Part shown: in pieces, positions 28,475-37,699 of the stretch
Layout: every line of letters begins with the position of its first letter
How positions within the stretch are numbered: position 1 is the stretch's first letter
NCBI GenBank assembly: GCA_945881775.1
Contig: CAMCVE010000006.1
Location: 1-64,000, forward strand
Source: Bacteriovorax stolpii
GTDB taxonomy: Bacteria > Bdellovibrionota > UBA2428
Reading direction: 5' to 3'
DNA: 64,000 bases
Notes under the pieces: generated by a model
The model's database searches: none
Seen by the model: only the letters and a program-made list of their open reading frames with translations
Told to the model about the DNA's origin: nothing
Translations under genes and position numbers: made by a program

Positions 28475-29178
28475 CCCCTTTTCCGTATTACGAATTGTTC
28501 TTTGCGCTGGCCTCTTACGTCGCGGTTTTGGGCTTCGCGTATTTTGCCCGCATCTCTCCCCCCGTTTTTGCAGTCCAGAAGGGGCGGTGGACCCCTTGGA
28601 AACCCCTCGCGTTTGTCTTGGGTTCAGCTTGCTCGGTATTTTTGGGTGCAGGGTCTCTCGCTCGCATCCAAGGCCTTGAAAGCGGCTTCGTGTTCTACGG
28701 TGGGCTGCTTGGATTTGTAATTTTCGCCGCCGTTTTCGCGCGAGTGAGTCGCGTTAGGGGACTTGAAATTTTTGATCGCGCCAGCCCCGCCCTGGCTATG
28801 GCGCATGCCGTCGGACGCCTGGGCTGCTTTCTTGAAGGCTGTTGCCATGGAACTCACTGCGATCTGCCCTGGGCCGTGACTTACGACGCAGCTCACGGCC
28901 CGGTGCATCCGGTGCAGCTCTACGAGTCAATTGCCCTGGCTATCGTCGGACTATTCCTCTGGAAAAACGAGCTTCTGCGCCTGCAAACAAAGCAAGCTCG
29001 CCCCTCGAGCGCGGCTGTTTACCTCATGGTCTATGCCGGCCTTCGTTTCGCTCTTGAGTTTTGGAGGGGAGACGAAACCCGCGGCGCATGGGCCGGGCTT
29101 AGCAGCGCCCAGTGGATCTCGATTCCTCTTTTTGCCACAGGGGTCTTTCTGCTTCGGGCCAGGCGTCCCTCACTCTAG
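28471..29178 (+). CDS. Prolipoprotein diacylglyceryl transferase-like protein (Lgt family)
   Basis: A 235-residue polytopic membrane protein with Lgt family marks: FYGGLLGF (HGGL-like, His replaced by Tyr), AVGRLGCFLEGCCHGTHC (GRIGNF-like with conserved Arg), HPVQLYES and a C-terminal RGDETRG..LSSAQ block. Lgt transfers diacylglycerol to the lipobox Cys before LspA acts. The start is the GTG overlapping the lspA stop. It is shorter than E. coli Lgt and belongs to the divergent GCC-containing branch, so it may be the main Lgt or a paralogue. Confidence 0.8.
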   Translation: MTPFPYYELFFALASYVAVLGFAYFARISPPVFAVQKGRWTPWKPLAFVLGSACSVFLGAGSLARIQGLESGFVFYGGLLGFVIFAAVFARVSRVRGLEIFDRASPALAMAHAVGRLGCFLEGCCHGTHCDLPWAVTYDAAHGPVHPVQLYESIALAIVGLFLWKNELLRLQTKQARPSSAAVYLMVYAGLRFALEFWRGDETRGAWAGLSSAQWISIPLFATGVFLLRARRPSL

Positions 29179-29222
29179 AGGCGGCTTATGACTCAAAATT
29201 TTCGGACACCGCTTCGGATCGC

Positions 29223-29251
29223 TTGATTTCAGCTCCCTCTGGCAGCATAAC
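29223..29251 (+). promoter_or_regulatory. Putative promoter of tig, implying a very short leader
   Basis: -35 TTGATT (29223-29228), 17-bp spacer, -10 CATAAC (29246-29251). Transcription would begin around 29258, a few bases before the tig ATG at 29261, and no Shine-Dalgarno sequence is visible. Confidence 0.42.
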
Positions 29252-29260
29252 TTTTGCACT

Positions 29261-30547
29261 ATGAAAGTCGAAATCGAAAACCTGAACGGCCACTTCAAGA
29301 AACTGAACATTGAAATCCCTGCGGACATCATCTCCACCCGCATCGACAGCCACTTCAAAAATATCCAACGCGAAGCCACCCTGAAGGGCTTCCGCAAAGG
29401 CAAGGCTCCCATGAATCTCGTGCGCGAGACCTATGGACCTCAAGAAACTCCCCGCATCACTCGCGATCTCGTGAACGAGTACCTCAATAAGGCGATCGTC
29501 GACAACTCCTTCGCTCCCGTAGCGAGCCCCGAGATCAACCTCGAAAAGCCGGTTCTTGAAGGCGCTCCTTTCTCTTTCAGTGCCACTTTCGAGAATCTTC
29601 CTCGCGTAGAACTCAAGAACCACACGGGATTCAAAGCCACCAAGAAAGATTTCGTGGTCGAAGACAGCGAAGTCCAGGAAACCTTGAAGAACATCCAACA
29701 ACAAATGTCCAAGTTGGAGCCCGCTCCCGGCGTCGCCCTCAAGAAGGGCATGGTTGCGCAGATGGACTATGAAGGCACTGAGAACGGCGTGCGCGTAGAA
29801 AGCACTTGCGCCGTGGACGCTTTCATTGAGCCCGGCAACGGCCAGCTCATCGAAGATTTTGACAACAACGTCGTAGGCCTCAACGAAGGCGACTCTAAAG
29901 AGTTCGACGCCAAGTTCCCCCTCACGGGCGACGATGGCCAAGACCCACACCCCCTCGGCGGTAAGACTCTTCACTTCAAAGCGACCGTGAAGAAAATCTT
30001 CAATAAAGAACTCCCTGCACTCGACGACGAATTCGCCAAACGCGTGGGCCCCTTCGAAAATCTCGCAGCTCTCAAGACGCGCGTGATCGAAGACATCAAG
30101 TCCCAGAAAGACCAACAACAGCGCCGCGAAATCCAAGAACAAGCCATCCAGTGGCTCATCGAGAAAAACCCCGTCCAAGCTCCTGAGACCCTCGTGAACC
30201 AACAGATCCAGAACCTCGCTATCGAGGCCGGCATGCAGCTGCAGAACATGGGACTTCCCCAAGACCAGATCGAAGAGCGCCTGAAAGAGTGGAGCGAAGA
30301 AATGACCACCCGCGCCAACACGCAGGTCAAAGCGTCATTGCTGCTGGGTGCCATTGCTCGTGAAGAAAAGATTCAAGTCAACGACGAGGACATCCGTAAA
30401 GAACTCGGCCGAATGGCTACGCAAATGCGTAAAAATCCACAAGAAATTGTGAAGGACATGCAGGAAAAGAACATGATCGCAGGGTTTATGAGACAGATCC
30501 AAGAGCTCAAAGCCCTCGATTGGCTCATCGAGAAATCCCTGTCCTAA
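29261..30547 (+). CDS. tig: Trigger factor
   Basis: A 428-residue ribosome-associated chaperone with peptidyl-prolyl isomerase activity. The N-terminal ribosome-binding domain has GFRKGKAP (the signature loop that contacts uL23). The FKBP-like middle domain (about 150-240) is followed by the helical C-terminal cradle. First gene of tig-clpP-clpX-lon, a conserved order linking folding of new chains to ATP-dependent proteolysis. Confidence 0.96.
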   Translation: MKVEIENLNGHFKKLNIEIPADIISTRIDSHFKNIQREATLKGFRKGKAPMNLVRETYGPQETPRITRDLVNEYLNKAIVDNSFAPVASPEINLEKPVLEGAPFSFSATFENLPRVELKNHTGFKATKKDFVVEDSEVQETLKNIQQQMSKLEPAPGVALKKGMVAQMDYEGTENGVRVESTCAVDAFIEPGNGQLIEDFDNNVVGLNEGDSKEFDAKFPLTGDDGQDPHPLGGKTLHFKATVKKIFNKELPALDDEFAKRVGPFENLAALKTRVIEDIKSQKDQQQRREIQEQAIQWLIEKNPVQAPETLVNQQIQNLAIEAGMQLQNMGLPQDQIEERLKEWSEEMTTRANTQVKASLLLGAIAREEKIQVNDEDIRKELGRMATQMRKNPQEIVKDMQEKNMIAGFMRQIQELKALDWLIEKSLS

Positions 30548-30557
30548 GAAAGGGCCC

Positions 30558-31172
30558 ATGACTAAGAGAATTGAAGACGTCGTAGCTAACATCCCCTTTG
30601 TTGTTGAGAACACTCCCCGCGGAGAACGCACCTACGATATCTATTCAAGGCTCCTCATGGACCGCATCGTTTTCCTGGGCACCCAGGTCAACGACCAAGT
30701 CGCCAACGCGATCATCGCCCAGTTTCTCTTTCTCGAGAGCGTGAATCCCGAGAAAGAGATCAGTCTTTTCATCAACAGCCCCGGCGGTAGCGTCACCGCA
30801 GGCCTCGGCATCTACGACATCATGCAGTACGTGACCTGCCCCGTGTCGACAATGTGCACAGGCATGGCGGCGAGCATGGGCTCACTGCTTCTTGCGGGCG
30901 GCACCAAAGGCCGTCGCTTTGCGCTCCCCAATGCCCAAGTCATGATCCACCAGCCCCTGGGCGGTGCTCAAGGTCAAGCCACCGATATTGAAATCGCTGC
31001 CCGGAACATTCTTCGCATGAAGAAGCTCCTCAATGGCATTTACAACAAGCACTGCGGCCAAACCTTGGAGCAGATCGAAAAAGACACCGACCGTGACAAT
31101 TTTATGACAGCCGAACAAGCCAAATCATGGGGCTTAATTGACGAGATCATCACCCATCGTCGGGACCTTTAA
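30558..31172 (+). CDS. clpP: ATP-dependent Clp protease proteolytic subunit
   Basis: A 204-residue serine protease that forms a tetradecameric chamber. The catalytic Ser is in [16 protein letters not shown], the His in [15 protein letters not shown] and the Asp about 50 residues later in the KDTDRDNFM segment. The N-terminus ([20 protein letters not shown]) is the typical axial-pore loop. It lies 10 bp after tig and 18 bp before clpX, its unfoldase partner. Confidence 0.97.
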   Translation: MTKRIEDVVANIPFVVENTPRGERTYDIYSRLLMDRIVFLGTQVNDQVANAIIAQFLFLESVNPEKEISLFINSPGGSVTAGLGIYDIMQYVTCPVSTMCTGMAASMGSLLLAGGTKGRRFALPNAQVMIHQPLGGAQGQATDIEIAARNILRMKKLLNGIYNKHCGQTLEQIEKDTDRDNFMTAEQAKSWGLIDEIITHRRDL

Positions 31173-31190
31173 GGGTAGGATTAGAAGAGC

Positions 31191-32474
31191 ATGTCTGTAA
31201 AAGAACTCTATTGTTCATTCTGCGGCAAAAGTCAGCGCGAAGTTCGTAAACTCATCGCCGGTCCTTCGGTGTATGTTTGCGACGAGTGCATCTCCCTCTG
31301 CAACGAAATCATTGCAGAAGAAGCGAGCAAAGAAGACGTCAAAACGGGTCTCACCGCTGTTCCCAAACCGAATGAGATCAAAACGATTCTCGACGAGTAC
31401 ATCATCGGCCAAGATCAGGCGAAGAAAGTCCTCGCGGTTGCTGTTCACAATCACTACAAGCGCATCATGCTCCCTAAGACCTCACGTCCCGACGACGTCG
31501 AAGTCCAGAAGACCAACATTCTTCTCATTGGTCCCACAGGTTCCGGTAAAACTCTCCTCGCACAGACTCTCGCGCGCGTCTTGAAAGTTCCTTTCACGAT
31601 CGCGGACGCAACGTCTCTCACCGAAGCCGGTTACGTCGGCGAAGACGTCGAGAACATCATCTTGAGCCTCTTACAGGCCGCCGATTGGGACGTCGAAAAA
31701 GCCCAGCGCGGCATCGTCTACATCGACGAAATCGACAAGATCGCCAAGAAATCTGAGAACCCTTCCATCACGCGCGACGTGAGCGGCGAGGGCGTGCAAC
31801 AAGCCCTACTTAAGATTATCGAAGGCACACGCGCCAACATCCCACCTAAAGGTGGCCGCAAACATCCTCAGCAAGAATACATTCCTGTCGACACCACCAA
31901 CATCCTCTTCATCGTGGGCGGCGCTTTTGTCGGTCTCGACAAGATGGTCAGCGAGCGCCTCACCGCACGCACCGTGGGTATCGGCTCTAACATCCAAGAC
32001 GCACGTAAAAAGCAGGGCAACACCCTTCTCTCAGACAACCTCCAGACAGAAGACCTCGTGAAATTCGGACTCATCCCCGAGTTCCTTGGTCGTCTTCCAA
32101 TGGTCGCAGCCCTCGAAGAACTCGACGAGGACGCCCTCATGTCGATCCTCACGCAGCCCAAGAACGCGATCACCAAGCAGTACCGCAAAATGTTCGAGCT
32201 CGAAGGCTGCAAACTCGAGTTCGACGAAGCGGCTCTGCGAGCTGTCGCTCAAAAAGCGATCAAGCAAAAGACCGGTGCCCGCGGCCTGCGCTCTATCCTC
32301 GAGAAAGCCATGCTCGATGTGATGTTCGAGATTCCTTCGCTCACAGGAGTGCGCAACTGCACCGTCCACGCCGAAGTGATCACCAAAGGCGAGAAGCCCC
32401 GCATCTCGCTTGGCGACGCCTCGACAGCCCCCGTAGTGGCTGAGGCCCCTGGTCCAAAAAAAGTCAGCGCCTAA
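31191..32474 (+). CDS. clpX: ATP-dependent Clp protease ATP-binding subunit ClpX
   Basis: A 427-residue AAA+ unfoldase. The N-terminal zinc-binding domain has CSFCGKSQ and VCDECISLC (four Cys). The AAA core shows Walker A ([13 protein letters not shown]), Walker B ([11 protein letters not shown]) and sensor/arginine-finger elements near the GARGLRSI motif. It feeds substrates into ClpP, encoded just upstream. Confidence 0.97.
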   Translation: MSVKELYCSFCGKSQREVRKLIAGPSVYVCDECISLCNEIIAEEASKEDVKTGLTAVPKPNEIKTILDEYIIGQDQAKKVLAVAVHNHYKRIMLPKTSRPDDVEVQKTNILLIGPTGSGKTLLAQTLARVLKVPFTIADATSLTEAGYVGEDVENIILSLLQAADWDVEKAQRGIVYIDEIDKIAKKSENPSITRDVSGEGVQQALLKIIEGTRANIPPKGGRKHPQQEYIPVDTTNILFIVGGAFVGLDKMVSERLTARTVGIGSNIQDARKKQGNTLLSDNLQTEDLVKFGLIPEFLGRLPMVAALEELDEDALMSILTQPKNAITKQYRKMFELEGCKLEFDEAALRAVAQKAIKQKTGARGLRSILEKAMLDVMFEIPSLTGVRNCTVHAEVITKGEKPRISLGDASTAPVVAEAPGPKKVSA

Positions 32475-32566
32475 AAGGCGCGTGACACCCAGAATTCGCC
32501 TCCCAGCCATGAATTTGTTGCGAAAGTCGTTTGTGCCGCACGGCAGCCTTCTGAGACAATAGAAGG

Positions 32567-35050
32567 ATGTCGAGCACCAAAGGCACACCCAAGAAGCGCA
32601 AGACCAAAAAGAAAACTGATGCGAGCGCTGGCGGCGCACAAGCACGCCAAGTCGTTCCGATGCTGCCCCTTCGCGACATCGTGATCTACCCGCACATGGT
32701 TGTCCCCTTCTTCGTCGGACGAGAGAAATCGATCAATGCGCTCGAGGCTGCGATGGCCGACAAGATCGACATCATTCTCTGCACTCAGCGTGACAGTCAG
32801 AACAATCAGCCGGGCCTCGACGACGTCTATCCCGTGGGATGCCTCTCGACCGTGGTGCAGCTCGTGAAACTTCCCGACGGAACCCTAAAGGTTCTTGTCG
32901 AAGGCAAGAAGCGCGCTCAAATCACGCAGCTCTCTGACGACAAGGACTATGTCCTCGTTGAAGTTGTAGAACTCCCCGAAAACATCGAGAGCCCTACAGA
33001 GGCCGAAGCACTGCTGCGTTCGCTCAATAAAACTTTTGAGAGCTATGTGAAGCTCAACAAGCGCATTCCGGCTGAGCTTCTTATGTCGATCCAAAGCATG
33101 GATGAGCCCTCACGACTTGCGGACACCATCGCGTCTAACCTGAACATCAAGCCCGAAGACAAACAGGCACTCCTGGAACTCGTCGACCCTGTCGAGCGCA
33201 TGGAGCGACTGCTCACGATTCTCCAAAGTGAAATCGAAATCCTTCAAGTCGAGAGGCGCATTCGCTCCCGCGTGCGCAAGCAAATGGAGAAGGGCCAGAA
33301 AGAGTACTACCTCAACGAACAAATGGCCGCGATTCAGAAGGAGCTCGGCGAGCGCGACGAGTTTAAGACCGAGATCGAAGAACTCGAAAAACAAATCAAA
33401 GCTTCAGGCATGAGTCCGGAAGCGCGCGATAAAGCGGACACCGAACTGCGCAAGCTCAAAATGATGGCCCCCATGAGCGCAGAAGCCACCGTGATCCGTA
33501 ACTACATCGACTGGCTCCTCATCCTTCCTTGGAAGAACACCTCCCAAGACAATCTCGATCTTGTTCATGCCAAAGACATTCTCGATCAAGATCACTACGG
33601 GCTCGAGAAAATCAAAGAACGCATCATCGAGTATCTCGCGGTGCAAAGCCTTTCAGAAAAGCTCAAGGCGCCGATCCTTTGCCTTATTGGCCCTCCTGGC
33701 GTCGGCAAAAGCTCGCTTGCGAAGTCCATCGCTTCGGCTGTCGAGCGTCAGTTCATTCGAATTTCTCTCGGCGGGGTGCGCGATGAAGCCGAGATCCGCG
33801 GTCATCGCAAAACCTATGTCGGCGCCATGCCCGGCAAGCTCATTCAAAGCATGAAGAAAGCCGGCACCCGCAATCCCGTCTTCCTTCTCGACGAGATCGA
33901 CAAGATGGGATCGGACTACAGGGGAGATCCCTCGTCGGCAATGCTCGAAGTCCTCGATCCCGGTCAAAACGCGACCTTCAACGACCATTATCTTGAAGTG
34001 GACTTCGATCTCTCTGGGGTCATGTTCATTGCAACAGCCAACAACCTCGACACGATTCCACAGCCGCTGCTGGACCGAATGGAACTCATTTTTGTCTCGA
34101 GCTATCTCGAGACAGAGAAGCTCCAAATCGCCAAGCATCACCTCGTTCCCAAGCAGATCGAAGCGCACGGACTCAACGAAAAGAAAATCCTCATCGAGGA
34201 TTCCGCCCTTCTCGAGCTGCTCCGCTATTACACCCGCGAAGCAGGCGTTCGAAACATCGAGCGCGAGATCGCCAACATCTGCCGTAAAACCGCTAAGAAA
34301 TGGGTTGAGCTCAAAGATAAATCCAAACCCATCTCCGTTAAGGCCGAGAATATTGAAGAGTACCTCGGGCCACGTCGCCACAAGTTCGGTCAGATGGAGC
34401 TGAGCGATCAAATCGGAATGTGCAACGGCCTTGCATGGACCGAGGTTGGTGGGGACACGCTCAATATCGAAGTCTCCGTGATGCCCGGCAAAGGCAATCT
34501 CAAAATCACAGGAAAACTCGGAGACGTGATGCAAGAGTCTGCGCACGCCGCCTACAGTTACGTGCGATCGAGGGCGACGCGCTGGGGACTGCCTCCCGAC
34601 TTCTACGAAAAAGTGGACATCCATATCCACGTGCCCGAAGGAGCGGTTCCTAAAGATGGCCCCTCAGCGGGGATTACGATGGTTACGGCACTCGTTTCGG
34701 CGCTCACGCAAAAACCTGTCCGTCGCGACATCGCCATGACGGGTGAGATCACACTGCGCGGAAATGTTTTGCCGATTGGTGGCCTGAAAGAGAAGCTACT
34801 CGCGGCCCAACGAGCGGGACTCACGCGTGTTCTCATTCCAGAGGAAAACGTCAAAGATCTTTATGACGTGCCAGAAGAGATCCTCAGGGACGTGGCGATC
34901 GTGCCCGTTGATCACGTCGACCAGGTTCTACGCCTGGCCCTGAATATCGAGACCGATGATCCCTTAGCGAGCATTCTTGGCGAAGCCCGAAGACCCGTGA
35001 CTCAGGTCAAAACCAAGAATGGTTTTGTGAGCGTTCACCAGACTCACTGA
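32567..35050 (+). CDS. lon: ATP-dependent protease Lon
   Basis: An 827-residue LonA protease: an N-terminal substrate-binding domain (starting [20 protein letters not shown]), a coiled region, an AAA+ module with Walker A ([13 protein letters not shown]), and a C-terminal Ser-Lys protease domain ([10 protein letters not shown]; Lys in [16 protein letters not shown]). A short basic N-terminal tail ([12 protein letters not shown]) precedes the usual start. It degrades misfolded and regulatory proteins in the cytoplasm. A short AAGG ribosome-binding site precedes the ATG. Confidence 0.97.
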   Translation: MSSTKGTPKKRKTKKKTDASAGGAQARQVVPMLPLRDIVIYPHMVVPFFVGREKSINALEAAMADKIDIILCTQRDSQNNQPGLDDVYPVGCLSTVVQLVKLPDGTLKVLVEGKKRAQITQLSDDKDYVLVEVVELPENIESPTEAEALLRSLNKTFESYVKLNKRIPAELLMSIQSMDEPSRLADTIASNLNIKPEDKQALLELVDPVERMERLLTILQSEIEILQVERRIRSRVRKQMEKGQKEYYLNEQMAAIQKELGERDEFKTEIEELEKQIKASGMSPEARDKADTELRKLKMMAPMSAEATVIRNYIDWLLILPWKNTSQDNLDLVHAKDILDQDHYGLEKIKERIIEYLAVQSLSEKLKAPILCLIGPPGVGKSSLAKSIASAVERQFIRISLGGVRDEAEIRGHRKTYVGAMPGKLIQSMKKAGTRNPVFLLDEIDKMGSDYRGDPSSAMLEVLDPGQNATFNDHYLEVDFDLSGVMFIATANNLDTIPQPLLDRMELIFVSSYLETEKLQIAKHHLVPKQIEAHGLNEKKILIEDSALLELLRYYTREAGVRNIEREIANICRKTAKKWVELKDKSKPISVKAENIEEYLGPRRHKFGQMELSDQIGMCNGLAWTEVGGDTLNIEVSVMPGKGNLKITGKLGDVMQESAHAAYSYVRSRATRWGLPPDFYEKVDIHIHVPEGAVPKDGPSAGITMVTALVSALTQKPVRRDIAMTGEITLRGNVLPIGGLKEKLLAAQRAGLTRVLIPEENVKDLYDVPEEILRDVAIVPVDHVDQVLRLALNIETDDPLASILGEARRPVTQVKTKNGFVSVHQTH

Positions 35051-35102
35051 CAAAGCTTTGGCTGGGTGCCGAAACCTGTCCGCAGCTATTATACTCAAGG
35101 TG

Positions 35103-35801
35103 ATGACTCGATTGCCGTATTTGAAACGTTCCTCATTGTTCGCCCTTCTTGCGCTGAGCGCCTGCGCCACAAAACAAGATCCGTGGCCCGATGCGCAGGA
35201 CCAAATGGCCGGCTTTGCAAAAATTCATTCTCTGCAAACTCGTCGCCCCGGCTCAACAGGGAAAAGCGCAGCCGCGATCTGCTTCGACTCAAAAACAGCA
35301 TCTGGCCTCGCACCCACAGCAACGCTTGAACTCGAACTCTCGCATGCGGACGTGGCCTATGCCGCAGAAGACGGATCAAAAGTGGAGCTTGGCCTGGACG
35401 GTAGTCTCCGTAGCTTCTCACAAGTCGAGGCCAAGGCCGAGGGGGGCTTTAGCCGTAACGGCGCCATGGTCGATAGCCTCGGATCAAGTGACAGCGTGGT
35501 GATCGACACCTACCAGACCGTGAGCATGCCGCGCACGATCGACCTTCGCCTGAGCGGCCTTGCCCTCAACGAACTTTTAGAGAAAACCGCTCACCCCAAG
35601 CACGCTGAACTCGTGGTGAGCGTTCAAAGAAAAGACCAGGGACGCCCCCAGAATCTAGGCCGCCTGGTGGTCTCAGTCGGGGCCCTCCGCGACACTCTCG
35701 AGAAGAACGCTAGCGGCTTCCGCTCCGAAGAGAAAATCCCCCTCAAATATCGGGGCCTCGCCTCAATCAAAAATTCTGTTTCCTGCGAAACGCCCCAGTA
35801 A
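35103..35801 (+). CDS. Predicted lipoprotein of unknown function
   Basis: A 232-residue protein. The signal peptide MTRLPYLKRSSLFALLALSAC ends in a lipobox (LSAC), so it should be lipidated on that Cys by Lgt/LspA. The mature part is beta-rich with no recognisable family. The start at 35103 was chosen because it gives a normal lipoprotein signal and has AAGGTG close upstream; an upstream in-frame extension lacks support. It lies between lon and the tRNA-Val pair. Confidence 0.72.
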   Translation: MTRLPYLKRSSLFALLALSACATKQDPWPDAQDQMAGFAKIHSLQTRRPGSTGKSAAAICFDSKTASGLAPTATLELELSHADVAYAAEDGSKVELGLDGSLRSFSQVEAKAEGGFSRNGAMVDSLGSSDSVVIDTYQTVSMPRTIDLRLSGLALNELLEKTAHPKHAELVVSVQRKDQGRPQNLGRLVVSVGALRDTLEKNASGFRSEEKIPLKYRGLASIKNSVSCETPQ

Positions 35802-35809
35802 GTCACACA

Positions 35810-35838
35810 TTGACCCTCGGACGGGGACACGTTATATC
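35810..35838 (+). promoter_or_regulatory. Promoter of the tandem tRNA-Val genes
   Basis: -35 TTGACC (35810-35815), 17-bp spacer, -10 TATATC (35833-35838), with the first tRNA starting 12 bp after the -10. This is one of the best promoters in the window. Confidence 0.7.
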
Positions 35839-35850
35839 TCTCTCTGGACC

Positions 35851-35927
35851 AGTCCCTTAGCTCAGTTGGTTAGAGCACCTCCCTTACAAGGAGGGGGTCA
35901 TCCGTTCGAGCCGGATAGGGACTACCA
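35851..35927 (+). tRNA. tRNA-Val (anticodon TAC)
   Basis: A complete 77-nt cloverleaf: acceptor AGTCCCT/AGGGACT, anticodon stem CCTCC/GGAGG with loop CTTACAA (anticodon TAC, reading GUA/GUG), T-loop TTCGAGC, encoded CCA. Confidence 0.96.
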
Positions 35928-35938
35928 CGACACTTTGC

Positions 35939-36015
35939 AGTCCCCTAGCTCAGTTGGTTAGAGCGCACCCTTCACACGGGTGAGGTCGCTGGTTCGAACC
36001 CAGTGGGGACTACCA
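35939..36015 (+). tRNA. tRNA-Val (anticodon CAC)
   Basis: A complete 77-nt cloverleaf 11 bp after the first: acceptor AGTCCCC/GGGGACT, anticodon stem CACCC/GGGTG with loop TTCACAC (anticodon CAC, reading GUG), T-loop TTCGAAC, encoded CCA. Probably co-transcribed with the TAC isoacceptor. Confidence 0.95.
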
Positions 36016-36362
36016 CATTCGTTGCAGCACTCTCATCGACGCGGGACAATCTTTACCATGACACCCTTCCGCTTCGTAGGCCTCTTCGCATCAAAGTTCC
36101 TGTGATGCGATTCGAGTCGCCGGAACTAGAGGGCCCAGAAAAACAAAACTTCAACTTTGCGGCAGGCGCGCAAAGTTACAACGAAGCCGAGCTCAGTCCT
36201 GGTGCACGGCGGACTTGATCTCTCGAAAAGTTTTTAATGTGTCGAGATTTTGACGCTTATGCTGCGCATCAGCACAGGCGTCTAAGAGTCGTCCTTGTCA
36301 GGACTCCTTCAGAGGCAGAATATAAAGAGGTTAGTGTTGTGCAACTTTTGGAGGACAAACAC
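36016..36362. other. Intergenic region, no gene seen
   Basis: These 347 bases contain no open frame with coding character. Toward the right is the leader of the next gene, with GGAGG at about 36350. Several AT-richer spots (for example GAATATAAA near 36318) could be a promoter -10 but lack a well-placed -35. No terminator-like hairpin after the tRNAs was found. Confidence 0.5.
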
Positions 36363-37001
36363 ATGAAATTTCTAAAACCACCTTTTCTTCGCAACTCGGC
36401 CCTCGTACTGATCGGAATCCTTTCTGCAAACCCCGCGCAAGCGCTCGTGAGCCTTGGCGTTAAGGGTGGCATCAACCTCAGCTCTGTCGCCGCCACGAAC
36501 TCTGCTGGAAATTCAGTTAGCAGCTACTCCACGCAGGGCATGGGATACGAAGGCGGTCTTGGCGTTGACATCGGACTCGGGCCAATCGGAGTTCTTGTCG
36601 ACGTGCTCTACACCAAGCGGACGGTGGGATTTGGAACGGGAACAATCCCTGCCCTCAATGGCTCCGACCTGTCATTCAATTCTCTCCTAGTTCCCGTTCA
36701 AGCGCGCTTTGCGATCATTCCACTGCTCTCGCTCACCGGGGGTCTCTATTACTCCATGATCCTCGGTGACGGAACTCTCACCACATCGTCGGGCACCGAA
36801 AGCACTGTCACGTTTTCTGACAGCGCGAAATCTGATTTTGGTCTCGTAGGTGGAGTCGGCGTGTCGCTACCTCTTGGAGTGACCACGCTGACCCTTGAAG
36901 CCCGTTATCTCTACGGCCTGAAGAATACAGCTGACGCGCCTACGGGCGACGAATCTTCAAAGCATCGCGTGATCGACGTGCTTGCCGGCGTCACCTTCTA
37001 A
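36363..37001 (+). CDS. Small outer-membrane beta-barrel protein
   Basis: A 212-residue protein with signal peptide MKFLKPPFLRNSALVLIGILSANPAQA and cleavage after AQA. The mature part has alternating strands of an eight-stranded OmpX/OmpA-like barrel (GVKGGINLSSVAATN; GIGLGPIGVLVDVLYTKRTV; TTLTLEARYLYGL) and ends in a Phe (VLAGVTF), the usual outer-membrane insertion signal. GGAGG lies 8 bp before the ATG. An in-frame upstream extension is rejected because it would bury the signal peptide. Function unknown. Confidence 0.8.
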   Translation: MKFLKPPFLRNSALVLIGILSANPAQALVSLGVKGGINLSSVAATNSAGNSVSSYSTQGMGYEGGLGVDIGLGPIGVLVDVLYTKRTVGFGTGTIPALNGSDLSFNSLLVPVQARFAIIPLLSLTGGLYYSMILGDGTLTTSSGTESTVTFSDSAKSDFGLVGGVGVSLPLGVTTLTLEARYLYGLKNTADAPTGDESSKHRVIDVLAGVTF

Positions 37002-37022
37002 CAAATTCTGTTTTTACAAATT

Positions 37023-37064
37023 TAAAATGCCCCTGCGACTCTTTCGAGTGGCGGGGGCATTTTA
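37023..37064. terminator. Bidirectional intrinsic terminator
   Basis: AAAATGCCCC(T)GC.ACTC pairs with GAGT.GCGGGGGCATTTT, with T runs on both strands. It separates the convergent genes ending at 37001 (+) and 37062 (-). Confidence 0.85.
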
Positions 37065-37697
37065 CTTGAGTCCAAGTTCTTTCTTGATGTGTTCCTCGAA
37101 GCGTTCGCCGATCAGTCCCGTGGGCGGCAACTCCATTTGGAACGAGTCTAACGAGGGGGCACCCGCATCAGCAAGAGCGCTCCCCACGGGACCGCCTCCA
37201 CCCCCCGCTAGACTTGCACTGTTGACTCCGGCCCCACCAGCCGACATCGAGTCTATTTTTTCGTAATCCATGAGTTTGAAGGCGCCTTCGCTTTCGAGCT
37301 TACGAGCTTCTGAAACGATTTTACGACGGGCCGATTCAACCTGAGACTCCGAAGGGGGTCGCTCCAGAAACACATCACGCTCCGATTTGTATTCAGAAAA
37401 CTTGTTTCCGAGACAGCGCTCACCAAGCCTCACGAAAGCTTCGGCCTCGCCAAAAAGTGCAAGCGCCATGATCTTTGCAGGACACGTTGAGATCACTTCG
37501 GCCACGATGCTGTCCTCGAGCGCCTTAAACTTTTCCCAATCGAAAAGTCGTCTTTGGATTTTGGCGCCAAACTCGGGATCCTCCTGCGTGACCATATTGA
37601 AAAGATTGGAGCGCTTGGGCTCGCTCGATTCTTCGATAAGCTTCACCAGTTCCATCATGGTCTGACTGTTTTTTTTGTACCGTGCGAGCATCGACAT
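37062..37697 (-). CDS. FliG C-terminal-domain-like protein
   Basis: A 211-residue protein. Residues about 30-150 follow the FliG middle/C-terminal domain: an EDPEFGAKIQRRLFDWEKF segment matches the FliG pattern DPxLAxxIRxxMFxFEDL, followed by an ALALFGEAEAFVR helix and RPPSESQVESARRKIVSEAR, like FliG's GPVRLSDVExAQxxI. In motors this domain carries torque and binds FliM and stators. Here it lacks the FliG N-terminal domain and ends in a Gly/Ala-rich linker plus a short conserved-looking tail. No other flagellar gene is nearby. It follows the REC/FHA/DUF4388-like gene with a 2-bp gap, so the two probably act together. Confidence 0.72.
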   Translation of the reverse strand: MSMLARYKKNSQTMMELVKLIEESSEPKRSNLFNMVTQEDPEFGAKIQRRLFDWEKFKALEDSIVAEVISTCPAKIMALALFGEAEAFVRLGERCLGNKFSEYKSERDVFLERPPSESQVESARRKIVSEARKLESEGAFKLMDYEKIDSMSAGGAGVNSASLAGGGGGPVGSALADAGAPSLDSFQMELPPTGLIGERFEEHIKKELGLK

Positions 37698-37699
37698 GT

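Noticed and set aside
29186-30262. A 358-codon minus-strand open frame
   Set aside because: Antisense to tig, Phe/Leu/Glu-rich mirror of the sense codons, no start context.
33653-34630. A 325-codon minus-strand open frame
   Set aside because: Fully inside lon on the opposite strand; lon is clearly the real gene.
35851-36015. Tandem tRNA-Val genes as a second integration site
   Set aside because: No partial tRNA copy or integrase found nearby.
36003-36218. A 71-codon frame after the second tRNA-Val
   Set aside because: It begins inside the tRNA, has no ribosome-binding site and no recognisable composition.
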